A DNA stretch of 64,000 nt from Actinomadura xylanilytica (GCF_030283145.1 NZ_JASNWE010000005.1:186001-250000); one strand, 5' to 3'. Positions 34,677 to 46,975 are shown, counted from the first letter of the stretch. Made by a program: numbers and translations. The notes: generated by a model not told the origin, from the letters alone.

Positions 34677-35002
34677 GGGGCGACGGGGGCGCGGGGCACC
34701 CGGTGCCGCGGACGGAGGCCGGGCCGTCACCAATGGTGACGGAACGCGGTCCGCGCGGCGGCGTAGACCTGCGATCATTGTCGAAGGTAGCTTGGGGGTC
34801 GGCCGGCAGGCCGTTCCAGTTGACCCCTCGGGTACTACCCGCGTAAGTTGCGGCAACCGTCGGGAAAGCGGGCGGCGAGTCGGACCGTGGTCGGGGGCGG
34901 GTCCCCGGCGTGGGTTGGTTGATGGATGCGCGTGGCGCAGGCGGCTCCGCCGGTACGGGGGGACGCGGGCGGCACGCCGATGGTAGGAGGCCGAGCCGAT
35001 CG
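34677..35002. other. 326-bp region where gcvH is normally found
   Basis: No gene is seen here, although mycobacteria carry gcvH in this slot. CCGTCACCA-A-TGGTGACGG (34724-34742) is a perfect palindrome with 9-bp arms, either a terminator for the trio or an operator. TTGACC (34820-34825) and TAAGTT (34844-34849), 18 bp apart, form a plausible promoter for the FHA gene. Confidence 0.5.
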
Positions 35003-35542
35003 ATGCCGAGCGTCTACTGCACGCAGTGCGGTCACGCCAACCCGGATGATGCCCGCTTCTGCTCGAACTGTGGCACTCCGCTGAGCCGGAGTGGCCCCTC
35101 GTCCCCACCTCCCCGGGAGTCCCCCGGGGAGTCCACCTCCACGATCTCTATCAAGGGCATCGAGGCGCTCGACACCGACGCCCCGGCCGCCGAGGAGCCC
35201 GCGGGTGCCGACCAGATCGCCGTGGAGGCGCTGCCCCCCGGGACGGCGCTGCTGGTGGTCAGGCGCGGGCCCAACGCCGGCAGCCGCTTCCTGCTCGACA
35301 AGGAGCGCACGTCGGCGGGCCGCCACCCCGAGAGCGACATCTTCCTGGACGACGTCACCGTGTCCCGCCGCCACGCCGAGTTCGCGGTGCAGGGCGGGGT
35401 CTTCTCCGTCAGCGACGTGGGCAGCCTCAACGGCACCTACGTCAACCGGCAGCGGATCGACCAGGCCGGCCTGTCCGGCGGCGACGAGGTCCAGATCGGC
35501 AAGTTCCGCCTGGTGTTCCTGACCAACCCGCAGCACGGCTGA
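35003..35542 (+). CDS. Zinc-ribbon FHA-domain protein (GarA/OdhI-like)
   Basis: This 179-residue protein has an N-terminal zinc ribbon (YCTQCGHANPDDARFCSNCG). A linker and a C-terminal FHA domain (about 95-170) follow, with RTSAGRHPESDIFLDDVTVS, RRHAEF and GSLNGTYVNRQRID. GarA/OdhI proteins inhibit 2-oxoglutarate dehydrogenase and are released by kinase phosphorylation of an ETTS motif. Here the matching stretch reads GESTSTISI. AGGAGG (34985-34990) lies 12 bases before ATG 35003, which keeps the zinc ribbon at the very start. Position before the FtsR-type MerR gene is as in mycobacteria. Confidence 0.9.
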   Translation: MPSVYCTQCGHANPDDARFCSNCGTPLSRSGPSSPPPRESPGESTSTISIKGIEALDTDAPAAEEPAGADQIAVEALPPGTALLVVRRGPNAGSRFLLDKERTSAGRHPESDIFLDDVTVSRRHAEFAVQGGVFSVSDVGSLNGTYVNRQRIDQAGLSGGDEVQIGKFRLVFLTNPQHG

Positions 35543-35595
35543 CCAGGCGGCCGGAGCACAGTGCGGGCAGAACGGGGGAGTACGGGGTCGCGACG

Positions 35596-36336
35596 ATGGG
35601 TGGGGCGATGAGCGCGCAGGCAGCCCGGTCGCTGATGACGATCGGGGACGTCCTGGGGCTGCTGCGCGCGGACTTCCCGGACATCACGATCTCCAAGATC
35701 AGGTTCCTGGAGGCGGAGGGCCTGGTCGAGCCGCAGCGGAGCCCGTCCGGGTACCGCAAGTTCTGCGAGGCCGACGTCGACCGGCTCCGCTACATCCTGG
35801 CCGCCCAGCGTGACCGGTATCTCCCCCTCCGGGTGATCCGGCAGCACCTGGAGGCCCGCGACAACGGCGAGGCCGTGCCGCAGACCCCGCCCCGGCGCAC
35901 CGGCGGCGAACCCGCCCCGCGCCGCGAGCGCACGCTGGTCGCGGCCGACACCACCGCCGACGAGCCCGCGGTCCGGCTCACCCGGCGCCAGCTCCTCGAC
36001 GGCGCGGGCGTCGACGAGGAGATGCTGGCCCGGCTCGAGGAGTACGGGCTGGTCCGGCGCAGCGGCGCGCACTACGGAGGCGAGGCCCTCGGCGTCGCCC
36101 GCGCCGCCGCCGCGCTCGGCGCGTTCGGGCTGGAGGTCCGGCACCTGCGCACGATCAAGGCCGCGGCCGACCGGCAGGTGGCCCTGGTCGAGCAGCTGGT
36201 CGCCCCCCAGCTCCGCCGCCGCAGCCCCGGCGCCCACGAGGAGGCCGCCGAGACCGCCCGCGAGATCGCCGCGCTGTCGGTCCGGTTGCACGCCGCCCTG
36301 GTCTCCATGGGGCTCCGCGAAAGCCTCGACCCCTGA
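35596..36336 (+). CDS. ftsR: MerR-family regulator (FtsR/Rv1828-like)
   Basis: This 246-residue protein has a MerR-type winged helix at about residues 16-85 (TIGDVLGLLRADFPDITISK, then LEAEGLVEPQRSPSGYRKF and RDRYLPLRVIRQHLEA). A helical C-terminal region follows. In corynebacteria and mycobacteria the orthologue activates ftsZ. Conserved order (FHA gene before, DUF151 gene after) supports the assignment. ATG 35608 is an alternative start that removes four residues. Confidence 0.88.
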   Translation: MGGAMSAQAARSLMTIGDVLGLLRADFPDITISKIRFLEAEGLVEPQRSPSGYRKFCEADVDRLRYILAAQRDRYLPLRVIRQHLEARDNGEAVPQTPPRRTGGEPAPRRERTLVAADTTADEPAVRLTRRQLLDGAGVDEEMLARLEEYGLVRRSGAHYGGEALGVARAAAALGAFGLEVRHLRTIKAAADRQVALVEQLVAPQLRRRSPGAHEEAAETAREIAALSVRLHAALVSMGLRESLDP

Positions 36337-36472
36337 TCGCGGGCCGCGGTGTTTTTTGCCCCGCCGGCGGCGCCGCGCGCCGTCCGAGGCGGGGTGTACG
36401 TTGGCTACAGGGTTCGGTCAGGAGTCGATCCGGGCACGTGGTGATCGGGAAAGCGACCAGCAGGGAGCCGCA

Positions 36473-36943
36473 GTGAAGCAGATGGAGGTCGTCGGCGTCC
36501 GGGTCGAGATGCCCTCCAATCAGCCGATCGTCCTGTTGAAGGAGACGGACGGCGATCGGTACCTGCCCATCTGGATCGGGGCGGTCGAGGCCACCGCGAT
36601 CGCCTTCGCCCAGCAGGGCGTGCTGCCCGCGCGCCCGCTCACCCACGACCTGTTCCGCGACGTCCTCGACGCGCTGAGCGTCCAGCTGCGCACCGTCAAC
36701 ATCACCGCGCTCCGCGAGGGCATCTTCTTCGCTGACCTGGTCTTCTCCAACGGCGTCGAGGTCAGCGCCCGCCCCTCCGACTCCATCGCGCTGGCCCTGC
36801 GCACCGGCGCCACGATCTTCGCCAGCGAGGACGTGCTGGAGGACGCGGGCGTCGCCATCCCCGACGAGCAGGAGGACGAGGTCGAGAAGTTCCGCGAGTT
36901 CCTCGACACGATCTCCCCCGATGACTTCGGCCGCGCCGGCTGA
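36473..36943 (+). CDS. Bifunctional nuclease family protein (DUF151)
   Basis: This 156-residue protein matches Rv1829-type DUF151 proteins throughout: VVGVRVEMPSNQPIVLLKE, RYLPIWIGAVEATAIAFAQQ, ARPLTHDLFRDVLDAL, SARPSDSIALALRTG and EVEKFREFLDTISPDDF. The family is annotated as bifunctional nuclease from plant homologues; the bacterial role is unclear. GTG 36473 is chosen because AGGGAG lies 5 bases upstream and the family starts there. It sits between the two MerR genes as usual. Confidence 0.92.
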   Translation: MKQMEVVGVRVEMPSNQPIVLLKETDGDRYLPIWIGAVEATAIAFAQQGVLPARPLTHDLFRDVLDALSVQLRTVNITALREGIFFADLVFSNGVEVSARPSDSIALALRTGATIFASEDVLEDAGVAIPDEQEDEVEKFREFLDTISPDDFGRAG

Positions 36944-37714
36944 CCCTCCGCCAGGCCACCCCTCCCACAGGAGTCCGCCCCCGCGGGGCGCCCCGGAGAC
37001 TTGACACGGGAGCTTGACCCGTCCGGCCCGGCCGTCCGCCGCGGCCTTCTCGCCCGACCGGCCGCTCTGGGCTTCTCGCCCGACCCGCCGGTTCCGGCCC
37101 CGTGAGCCCCCACCGACTCCGGCGTCCGGTCTCTCGTGCGCACCCGGGCCCACCTCCGCCCTTACCTGCCGACCGGGCCCGCCCCCGGCCCTTGTGCGCC
37201 GACCGGCCCGCCCCCCGGCCCTTGTGCGCGGACCGGGCCCGCCGTCCGGCCGGGGTGGTTTCGTCCTTGCCTTCGGCCCGGCGGCGCCCGTGTGACGCAT
37301 CGGGCGTTACAGTGCGTTCCGTGCCGTCTCCGCCCTCTTCCGTCCTCTCCCGGCGTCTCCGGTCTTATCCGGGTGGCCGTCCGCCCGGCGCGTCGCGTTG
37401 ACCGAGGTGGCGCGCTCACCGATGGTTTCCGGTGACCGGGGGCGTGGATTGCACGTTCGTGCTCCCCGCTGCGTGCTCGTGCATTGCCCGGGACCAGGCC
37501 GTTTCCGCTGGGTGACGACCGGGGTAGGAGTGCGTAGAGGTCGGAGGTGCGCAGTTTGCCCACGTGAAGCCGGTTCATCCGGGCATGCGACGCGCCGACG
37601 GCGAACGTTGACCACACTCTGACCGGCACCTACCGTGCTGGTGGAACACCCGTGGTGCAATCCGTCAAACCCCCTTGACGGAGCGCGGCGGGCTGATAGA
37701 AGCCGGAGGTCCGC
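36944..37714. other. 771-bp non-coding region with a 30-bp tandem repeat
   Basis: No gene is supported; open frames here are Pro/Arg-rich shadows. The stretch 37141-37250 holds about 3.5 imperfect 30-bp units (GACCGGGCCCGCCCCCGGCC plus CTTGTGCGCC). TTGACG at 37675-37680 is a possible -35 for the MerR gene at 37715. Confidence 0.5.
37141..37250. repeat. Imperfect 30-bp tandem repeat
   Basis: Units at 37171-37200 and 37201-37230 differ at only a few positions. A partial unit follows at 37231-37250, and a more diverged one precedes at 37141-37170. It lies between the DUF151 and second MerR genes. Confidence 0.6.
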
Positions 37715-38320
<606 letters not shown>

Positions 38321-38357
38321 CCCCCTCCGCGCGCCCGCGGACCGGCCCGGACGGACC

Positions 38358-40856
38358 TCAGATGGCCTCTTTGCGCTGGAGGTAGGCGAAGGCGGCCCAG
38401 CCGGGCAGCACCGGCAGCCACAGCGTCAGCAGGCGGTACAGCAGCACGGCCGACGTCGCCGTCTCGGCGGTGAGCCCCGAGATCGTCAGCGCCAGCGTGA
38501 GCGCGCCCTCGACCGCGCCCAGGCCGCCCGGCGTCGGCGCCGCCGAGCCGAGCGCGTTGGCGGTGAGGAAGACCACCACGACCGCGGTCCAGGGCAGCGA
38601 GCCGCCGAAGGCCCGGATGCAGGAGTCCAGGCAGACCACGAAGCCGAGGGTGAGCAGCAGCGTGCCGCCCATCCCGGTGCACAGCTTCTTCGGCGACTGA
38701 AGCACGTCCACCAGGCGCGGCACCACCCCGGAGAACATCGCCTTCAGCCGTCCGGTCACCACCCGCCGCACCCGCCGGATGGTCAGGGCCGCCCCGACCA
38801 GGACCGCCACCGCCAGCAGCACGATGACGATCTTGCGGGACGGGGCCAGGTCGCGGGTGGCGGTGTGGGTCGAACCGGTGATGAACCCGAAGATGATCAG
38901 CAGCAGGATGTGCGTGATCATGCTCATCAGCTGGGACGCGCCGACGCTCGCCACCGCTGGGCCGGGACGGACCCCCGAGCGCTGGAGGTAGCGGGTGTTC
39001 ATCGCCACGCCGCCGACCGCGGCGGGCGCGACCAGCTTGACGAACGAGGCCGCCACCTGGACCAGCACCGTGCGCCCCAGGTGCAGCCGCTCGGGCACGA
39101 AGCCCATCAGCATGAACGCCGCCGCCAGGTAGGTGACCGCCGCGGCGCCGAGCGCCACCGCGACCCACCACCAGGTCGCGCTGGTCACCAGCTCCTTCAG
39201 GTCGACGCTGCTGAGCTGGGGGAAGACGATGTAGGCGGCGATCGTCAGCGCCACGATGCTGACGATCGTGCGGGGCCGGAACCGCTCCACCCGGATCGGC
39301 GCGGCCTCGGTCTCGGGCTTCAGCCGGACGATCTGCTCGCGGATCCGGGAGAGCAGATCCCGGTCGTGCCGGAGCGCCGACCGGGTGGCGCGTGACAGCG
39401 CCACCCGCTGGAGCAGCGGCACGGCCGAGGCCAGCGCCTCCTCGCCCAGCACCGCCGCCGCGCCGGCGACGGCGCGCTCGGGCCCGGTGCGCAGCGCCAG
39501 GGTGGTCAGCAGCTGCGCCAGGTCGAGCCGCAGCGCCAGGTCGCCCGCCGAGATCTCCCCGGCCCGCAGGTCGGTGATGTAGGCCAGGCCGTCGTCGCCG
39601 ACGAGGATCGCCTCGCCCTCCAGCCGGCGGTGCGCGAGGCGGCTCGCCTGGAGCCGCTGGAACTGCCGCCACACGTCGGAGAGCAGCGCGTCGGTGAGGT
39701 CGTCGTCGGGCACCGCGCCGAGCGGGCGGCCGGGCACCTGGGCGTAGGCGAGCAGCGCCGCCTGGGTGCCCACCTCCGCGGTCCCGACCAGCCGGGGCGT
39801 GCGGGCGCCCGAGGCGTCCACCGCGTACGCCATGAGCGACTCCTGCTCCAGGGAGCGGCGCAGCGACCGCAGCGCCCGCCCGGTGGTCGCCCCGCGCAGC
39901 CGCAGCAGCCGCCAGATCCGGTAGAAGAGCCCGGCGCTCTGCTGGTCGCGGTCGAGCACCCGCACCTCGAGCCGTTGCCCGGCGCCGGACGGCCCGTGCC
40001 CGTTCCCGGCGGCGGCGAGGCCGTCGCCGCCGGGCGCGGCGTCCGGCGCGGGCCCGAGGGTGACGGCGTAGCGGCGCGGGTCGTCGGCGTTGACCGGCAG
40101 GTCGTCGTCGCAGAGGCTGCGGGCGCGGACGGGCCGCAGCCCGATCCGTTCCAGCGCGGCGACCACGGCGGCGCCGGGCGGCCTCGGGTTGGGCGTGCCG
40201 ACGGCGTACAGGGTGCCGTGCCCGATGGCCCGGCCGAGGAGGTAGGTGGCGGCGAGCGCGGCGACCGAGGCGTAGGCGGCGGTCAGGCCGGTCAGCGCGG
40301 CCAGCCCGATCATCGTCCAGGTGGCGGCCTGCCAGCGGGCCCGGCCGGTCATCCCGACCGCGCTGACGAACGCGATCACCGGCGCGATGTCGGTGTGCAC
40401 CGGCGCGGTCTCGGTGCCGCCCCAGATCAGCGAGTCGAGCACCCCGCCCGGCGCGGCCGGGACCACCCAGTCGTCCAGCACGACGGTGAGCCCGAACGCG
40501 ATCACCGCGGCCAGCAGCGCGATCGCGACCCGCATCCCGTCCTTGTGCAGCAGCCGCTCGACCGCGAACGCGACCGGCACCGCCAGGACGCCGAAGCTGG
40601 AGGCCAGCGTCGCCAGGGACAGCAGCAGCCGCGGGGCGTGCGCGGTGCCCTCGGCGATGTCGGTCTGGAGCCCGTGCGTGGTCTGCTGGGCGATGGACAC
40701 CAGCAGCATGATCGCGGCCAGCCCGGCGAGGGCGGCCGCGAAGCGGATCGCGTCGGCGGGGCGGCGGATCCGGTCGGGGCGGGGCGGCTCGTCCACGGGC
40801 ACGGCGGACACCGTGTTCGGCCCGGTCGGGGCCGTCTCGCCGCGGGTCCGCGTCAC
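38358..40856 (-). CDS. Large flippase-like membrane protein (UPF0104/MprF-type) with kinase-like region
   Basis: This 832-residue protein has about six N-terminal spans (residues 40-235). A soluble middle region (about 240-480) follows, then a C-terminal lysylphosphatidylglycerol-synthase-type flippase domain (about 500-825; IVSIVALTIAAYIVFPQLSS, SATPTPGGLGAVEGAL-like region APTPGGLGAVEGALTLAL). The middle region keeps remnants of a protein-kinase catalytic loop (LAHRRLEGEAILVGDDGLAY followed by ITDLRAGE), probably a pseudokinase. The start is GTG 40856. Lipid translocation is expected from the family; the substrate is unknown. It is convergent with the MerR gene. Confidence 0.82.
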   Translation of the reverse strand: MTRTRGETAPTGPNTVSAVPVDEPPRPDRIRRPADAIRFAAALAGLAAIMLLVSIAQQTTHGLQTDIAEGTAHAPRLLLSLATLASSFGVLAVPVAFAVERLLHKDGMRVAIALLAAVIAFGLTVVLDDWVVPAAPGGVLDSLIWGGTETAPVHTDIAPVIAFVSAVGMTGRARWQAATWTMIGLAALTGLTAAYASVAALAATYLLGRAIGHGTLYAVGTPNPRPPGAAVVAALERIGLRPVRARSLCDDDLPVNADDPRRYAVTLGPAPDAAPGGDGLAAAGNGHGPSGAGQRLEVRVLDRDQQSAGLFYRIWRLLRLRGATTGRALRSLRRSLEQESLMAYAVDASGARTPRLVGTAEVGTQAALLAYAQVPGRPLGAVPDDDLTDALLSDVWRQFQRLQASRLAHRRLEGEAILVGDDGLAYITDLRAGEISAGDLALRLDLAQLLTTLALRTGPERAVAGAAAVLGEEALASAVPLLQRVALSRATRSALRHDRDLLSRIREQIVRLKPETEAAPIRVERFRPRTIVSIVALTIAAYIVFPQLSSVDLKELVTSATWWWVAVALGAAAVTYLAAAFMLMGFVPERLHLGRTVLVQVAASFVKLVAPAAVGGVAMNTRYLQRSGVRPGPAVASVGASQLMSMITHILLLIIFGFITGSTHTATRDLAPSRKIVIVLLAVAVLVGAALTIRRVRRVVTGRLKAMFSGVVPRLVDVLQSPKKLCTGMGGTLLLTLGFVVCLDSCIRAFGGSLPWTAVVVVFLTANALGSAAPTPGGLGAVEGALTLALTISGLTAETATSAVLLYRLLTLWLPVLPGWAAFAYLQRKEAI

Positions 40857-41437
40857 ACCGCACCGCCGTCGGGGCCTGTCACTGTGATCAGCGTCCCAGA
40901 TCCGGCGGCGCGGCGTCGACCCGGCCGCGCGCGTCCACCCGGCTCACATCCCCCTCGTCGTCCCGTGCCCAGGCCCCGTTCCTCGCCGTGAGCTGTGGAT
41001 ATCGTACTTGTCAGGCGAACCGCGGGGGGAAGGGCGAACGGCCGCCGGGCCGGCGGCGAACGGGTGGCGAACGGGTGGCGGGACGGTGCGCCCCGGCCCC
41101 GGCGGCGGGGTGGGGGCGCCACGATCGTCCGGCCCGCGGGTTGGGTAGGGTCGTATCGGACATGCCGTCGACCCTGTGCGGGAGAGATCCCACGCCGCCA
41201 GCGTGGGACGCCGAAGGGGCAACCTCCCCGGAACCTCTCAGGCAAAAAGGACCGCTCGGGCGAGGCACCTCTGGAAAGCAGGCGCGTCCCTCCATGGGAA
41301 CGCCGCCTCACCGAAGGGGAAACCCCGCCAGGCGGGTGAAGCTCTCAGGTGCCGATGACAGAGGGGGAGACCTGCCGCCGGCCCGCGGAGGCCGGCGGTG
41401 GCCCTGAGCGACCGCAGCAGCCCAGGAGGCTCCCCGA
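40857..41437. other. 581-bp region upstream of gcvP
   Basis: The first 300 bases hold nothing recognised apart from promoter sequence for the two divergent genes. TAGGGT (41146-41151) is a likely -10 for the gcvP transcript. The rest is the glycine riboswitch listed separately. Confidence 0.5.
41166..41372 (+). ncRNA. Tandem glycine riboswitch
   Basis: Two consecutive glycine aptamers precede gcvP. Aptamer 1 has CGGGAGAGATCC (41179-41190), GCCGAAGGGGCAACC and CCTCTCAGGCAAAAAGGAC (41234-41252). Aptamer 2 has CTCTGGAAAGCAGG (from 41270), ACCGAAGGGGAAACC and GCTCTCAGGTGCCGATGACAG through GAGGGGG (41341-41367). These are the conserved glycine-riboswitch blocks. With glycine bound, expression of the glycine-cleavage P protein is expected to rise. 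Confidence 0.93.
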
Positions 41438-44317
<2,880 letters not shown>

Positions 44318-44326
44318 GCCGCGGGC

Positions 44327-44377
44327 CCGCCGCGTCCCGCCGCGTCCCGCCCGGTGGGGCGCGGCGGGACGCGGCGG
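44327..44377 (+). terminator. Strong 18-bp hairpin after gcvP
   Basis: CCGCCGCGTCCCGCCGCG (44327-44344) pairs perfectly with CGCGGCGGGACGCGGCGG (44360-44377) across a 15-base loop, 9 bp after the stop. There is no T-tract, as is usual for GC-rich actinomycete terminators. Confidence 0.7.
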
Positions 44378-44489
44378 CCGTCCCCAATCGTGATCTTGAC
44401 TGCCGGGTTGACCCGCGCCGTCGCGAGACGCGGGCGGGCCGGGTCGCTAGGCTCTCCGCAGACCCCGACCCCCAGAGGGCAGAAGACCG

Positions 44490-45644
44490 ATGACCAAGTC
44501 CCCGGACGCGGCGTCCGCCGCCGACGACCCGGCGAGCCTGTGCGATGAGGCCCGGCGCCTCGCCGAGGACGGCGAGGCCGAGCGGGCCTCCGCCCTGTTC
44601 GAGCGGGTGCTCGCGCTGGGCGAGACCCCCTACCGGGCCCGCGCGGCGCTCGGGCTCGCGGTCCTCCTCGACGACGCGGGCGACGTGGCGGGCGCCCGCG
44701 CCGCCGACGACGCCGCCATCGCGACCGGGGATCCCGAGTACGGCCCGCGCGCGGCCTACCACCTGGCGCTCACCCACGAGCGGGCCGGGGAGCACGACCG
44801 GGCCGGGCCCGCCTGGCGGGCCGTGGTCGGCTTCGGCAACCCGGCCTACCTGCCCCCGGCGCACCTGGCGCTGGCCCGGCTCGCCGACGACGCCGGCGAG
44901 TTCGAGGCCGCGCGCGGCCACTGGGAGGACGCGATCGCGACTGGGGACGCCGAGTACGGCTCCCTCGCCGCGCACGACCTCGCCCAGCGGCTGCTGGAGC
45001 GCGGCGAGGCCGCCCGCGCCCAGCGGATCCTCACCGCGGGCCTGAAGCTGATCGACCGCGGCACCGCCCCGTACGCCTACGCGCGGCTCGCCGTCGCGCT
45101 CGGCATCGCCTGCCTCGACCAGGCGATCGGCGCGTTCGGCGCCGCTCTCGGCGAGGACGGCACGCCCGCCGACGCCGAGGTGGGCCCGCTCGCCACCGAA
45201 CTGCTCGCCCGGACGCTGCCGCTGCGCGGCCGTGGCGCCGAGGCGAGGGAGGTGTGGCGCCGGGGCCTGGCCGACCCCGGGGTGGCCGCGCACGTGCGGG
45301 CCCGGCTCCGCCGCGACTTCGGCGGCGACGAGGACGAGGCCGACCCCGCCGACCTGTGGTGGGAGCCCGTGGTCGAGCAGTCCGTCTCCGACGGCACCCT
45401 GCCGGCCCTGACCGGCGAGGCGTTCGGGGCCCTCGACCACATGTACGCGCTGCTGGCCGTCCGGTACGCCGAGGGTCCGGGGGAGCGTCCCCCGGACCAG
45501 ACCCACGAGCTGCTCGGCGGCGCCGTCCGCGTACCGAGCGACTACGCCTGGGGCCCGCTGCTGCACGAGAGCTTCGCCGAGCGGCTCCGGCTGGCGATGG
45601 GCGCCCCCGCCCAGGCCCTCCCGCCCGGCTGGCCCGACGCCTAG
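44490..45644 (+). CDS. Tetratricopeptide-repeat protein
   Basis: This 384-residue soluble protein is made of TPR-like helical repeats of about 46 residues. Examples are LAEDGEAERASALFERVLAL, LAVLLDDAGDVAGARAADDA and LALARLADDAGEFEAARGHW. Acidic residues are frequent and no enzyme domain is visible. TPR proteins act as protein-binding scaffolds, and the partner is unknown. Its stop codon TAG lies within the CTAG flank of the second 171-bp element, so the annotated C-terminus may be set by that insertion. Confidence 0.8.
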   Translation: MTKSPDAASAADDPASLCDEARRLAEDGEAERASALFERVLALGETPYRARAALGLAVLLDDAGDVAGARAADDAAIATGDPEYGPRAAYHLALTHERAGEHDRAGPAWRAVVGFGNPAYLPPAHLALARLADDAGEFEAARGHWEDAIATGDAEYGSLAAHDLAQRLLERGEAARAQRILTAGLKLIDRGTAPYAYARLAVALGIACLDQAIGAFGAALGEDGTPADAEVGPLATELLARTLPLRGRGAEAREVWRRGLADPGVAAHVRARLRRDFGGDEDEADPADLWWEPVVEQSVSDGTLPALTGEAFGALDHMYALLAVRYAEGPGERPPDQTHELLGGAVRVPSDYAWGPLLHESFAERLRLAMGAPAQALPPGWPDA

Positions 45645-45815
45645 GCCGTGTTTCCAAACGCCCGGCCCGGCGTTCTCGCCTAGGGCTCGGACGCCGACCG
45701 TGCTTGGGCGAGCGCGACATCGCTTCGCGATCTGGCCGGTGAGGGCTCGCCTCCGGCTTCGCCCCGCCGGCCAGGTAACGCGCTCGCCGACGGCCGAAGC
45801 ACTTTGAGACAGGAC
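45645..45815 (+). mobile_element. 171-bp interspersed MITE-like element, copy 2
   Basis: This is the inverted counterpart of 29078-29248, with identical length and about nine in ten bases the same. Both flanks are CTAG (45641-45644 and 45816-45819), a perfect 4-bp target duplication. End repeats are GGCCGTGTTTC and GGTCCTGTCTC. The internal hairpin is partly conserved. The TAG of the left CTAG ends the TPR gene, and the TAG read on the other strand of the right CTAG ends the PPOX gene. Confidence 0.65.
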
Positions 45816-46241
45816 CTAGCCGGCGAGGTCGCGATGGGCGACCACCTTGCCGATCCGCACCCGCACCAGGTACTCGCCGGGCACCGCGTTGCGGGTGCCG
45901 AACTCCTCGGCCCGGTCCGCGCCCATGTAGCGCTCGCCGATCCTGGTGGCCCACTCCAGCTTCTCGGCGTGCTCGTCGATGAGCGTCGCCTCGCCCTGGA
46001 TCGCCACGTAGGAGTACGGCGGGACCTGGTCGTCCACGGAGATCGACACCCTGGGGTCGCGCTTCAGGGCGCGGCCCTTGATGGTCTCCTTGCCGGTGTT
46101 GAACACCAGGTCGGGGCCGTCCAGCACGAACCAGATCGGGGTCACGTGCGGGGCGCCGTCCTTGCGGGTCACGCCGACCTTGCCGGTCCGGGTGCCCGCG
46201 GAGACGAACGCCCGCCACTCGTCCTCAGTCATTTCCCTCAT
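45816..46241 (-). CDS. PPOX-class (probably F420-dependent) oxidoreductase
   Basis: This 141-residue split-barrel flavin/deazaflavin protein has TEDEWRAFVSAGTRTGKVGV at the start, GAPHVTPIWFVLDG and GKETIKGRALKRDPRVSISV. It ends in GEYLVRVRIGKVVAH. The layout fits F420-dependent FDOR-B enzymes, which reduce quinones, biliverdin or xenobiotics. The start is ATG 46241 or ATG 46232. Its stop lies in the CTAG flank of the 171-bp element. Confidence 0.85.
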   Translation of the reverse strand: MREMTEDEWRAFVSAGTRTGKVGVTRKDGAPHVTPIWFVLDGPDLVFNTGKETIKGRALKRDPRVSISVDDQVPPYSYVAIQGEATLIDEHAEKLEWATRIGERYMGADRAEEFGTRNAVPGEYLVRVRIGKVVAHRDLAG

Positions 46242-46321
46242 GCCCCCCAGTCTGCCTCAAGCGATCTTCCTACCCGGAGGCCGGTGCGGGCGGGCCGCGG
46301 GCGGGCCGCTAGCGTGGAGGC

Positions 46322-46975
46322 ATGGAGATCGTGACGGCGCACGGCCCCGCCGAGGCCGTCCTCGACGAGCCGGACGGCCCGGCGGGCCTGCCGTTCCTCC
46401 TGGTCCTCACGCACGGGTCGAACGGGGGAGTGGACGCCCCCGACCTGCTCGCCGTCCGCGACGTGGCGCTCGGGCTCGGCGGCGCCGTCGCACGCGTGCT
46501 CCAGCCGTTCCGCGCCGCCGGGCGGCGGGCGCCCGGCCCGGCGGCCAAGCAGGACGAGGCGTGGCTGGAGATCGTCGGGGCCCTCCGGCGGCGGTACGGC
46601 GACGTCCCGCTGGTGCAGGGCGGGCGCAGCAACGGCGCGCGGGTGGCGTGCCGGACGGCGCGCGAGGCGGGCGCGGCCGGCGTGATCGCGCTGGCATTCC
46701 CGCTGCACCCCCCGGGCAAGCCGGACAAGTCGCGCGCCGGCGAGCTGCGCGCGGCGGGCGTGGAGGTACTGGTGGTCAACGGCGACCGGGACCCGTTCGG
46801 GATACCGGACGCGGCGGACGCGGCGCAGGTGGCCGTGCTCCCCGGCGAGCGGCACGACCTGGCGAAGGACCCCGCGGCGGCGGGCGCGGCGGCCGGGCCG
46901 TGGCTGCGCCGCTGGTCGGCCGGACCGCGGGCGGCTGGACGCCGGCCCGCCGGAGCGGGCCGGACGACCGCCTAG
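46322..46975 (+). CDS. Alpha/beta hydrolase (KANL3/TEX30-like)
   Basis: This 217-residue hydrolase has the nucleophile in GGRSNGARVA near residue 102, the acid region VVNGDRDPFGIPD near residue 153 and the histidine in GERHDLAK near residue 178. The N-terminal segment LVLTHGSNGGVD supplies the oxyanion region. These match the TEX30/KANL3-type family, often annotated as dienelactone-hydrolase-like. TAGCGT (46310-46315) ends 6 bases before the ATG, suggesting a leaderless mRNA. The substrate is unknown. Confidence 0.82.
   Translation: MEIVTAHGPAEAVLDEPDGPAGLPFLLVLTHGSNGGVDAPDLLAVRDVALGLGGAVARVLQPFRAAGRRAPGPAAKQDEAWLEIVGALRRRYGDVPLVQGGRSNGARVACRTAREAGAAGVIALAFPLHPPGKPDKSRAGELRAAGVEVLVVNGDRDPFGIPDAADAAQVAVLPGERHDLAKDPAAAGAAAGPWLRRWSAGPRAAGRRPAGAGRTTA

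Noticed and set aside
36337..36365. Intrinsic terminator with T6 run after the ftsR-type gene
   Set aside because: The T-run follows only a 5-bp self-complementary stretch (CGCGGGCCGCG), too short for a convincing hairpin.
36944..37714. Coding sequence in the Pro-rich frames of this gap
   Set aside because: All frames are low-complexity Pro/Arg/Ala without start signals. The 30-bp DNA repeat explains their repetitive look.
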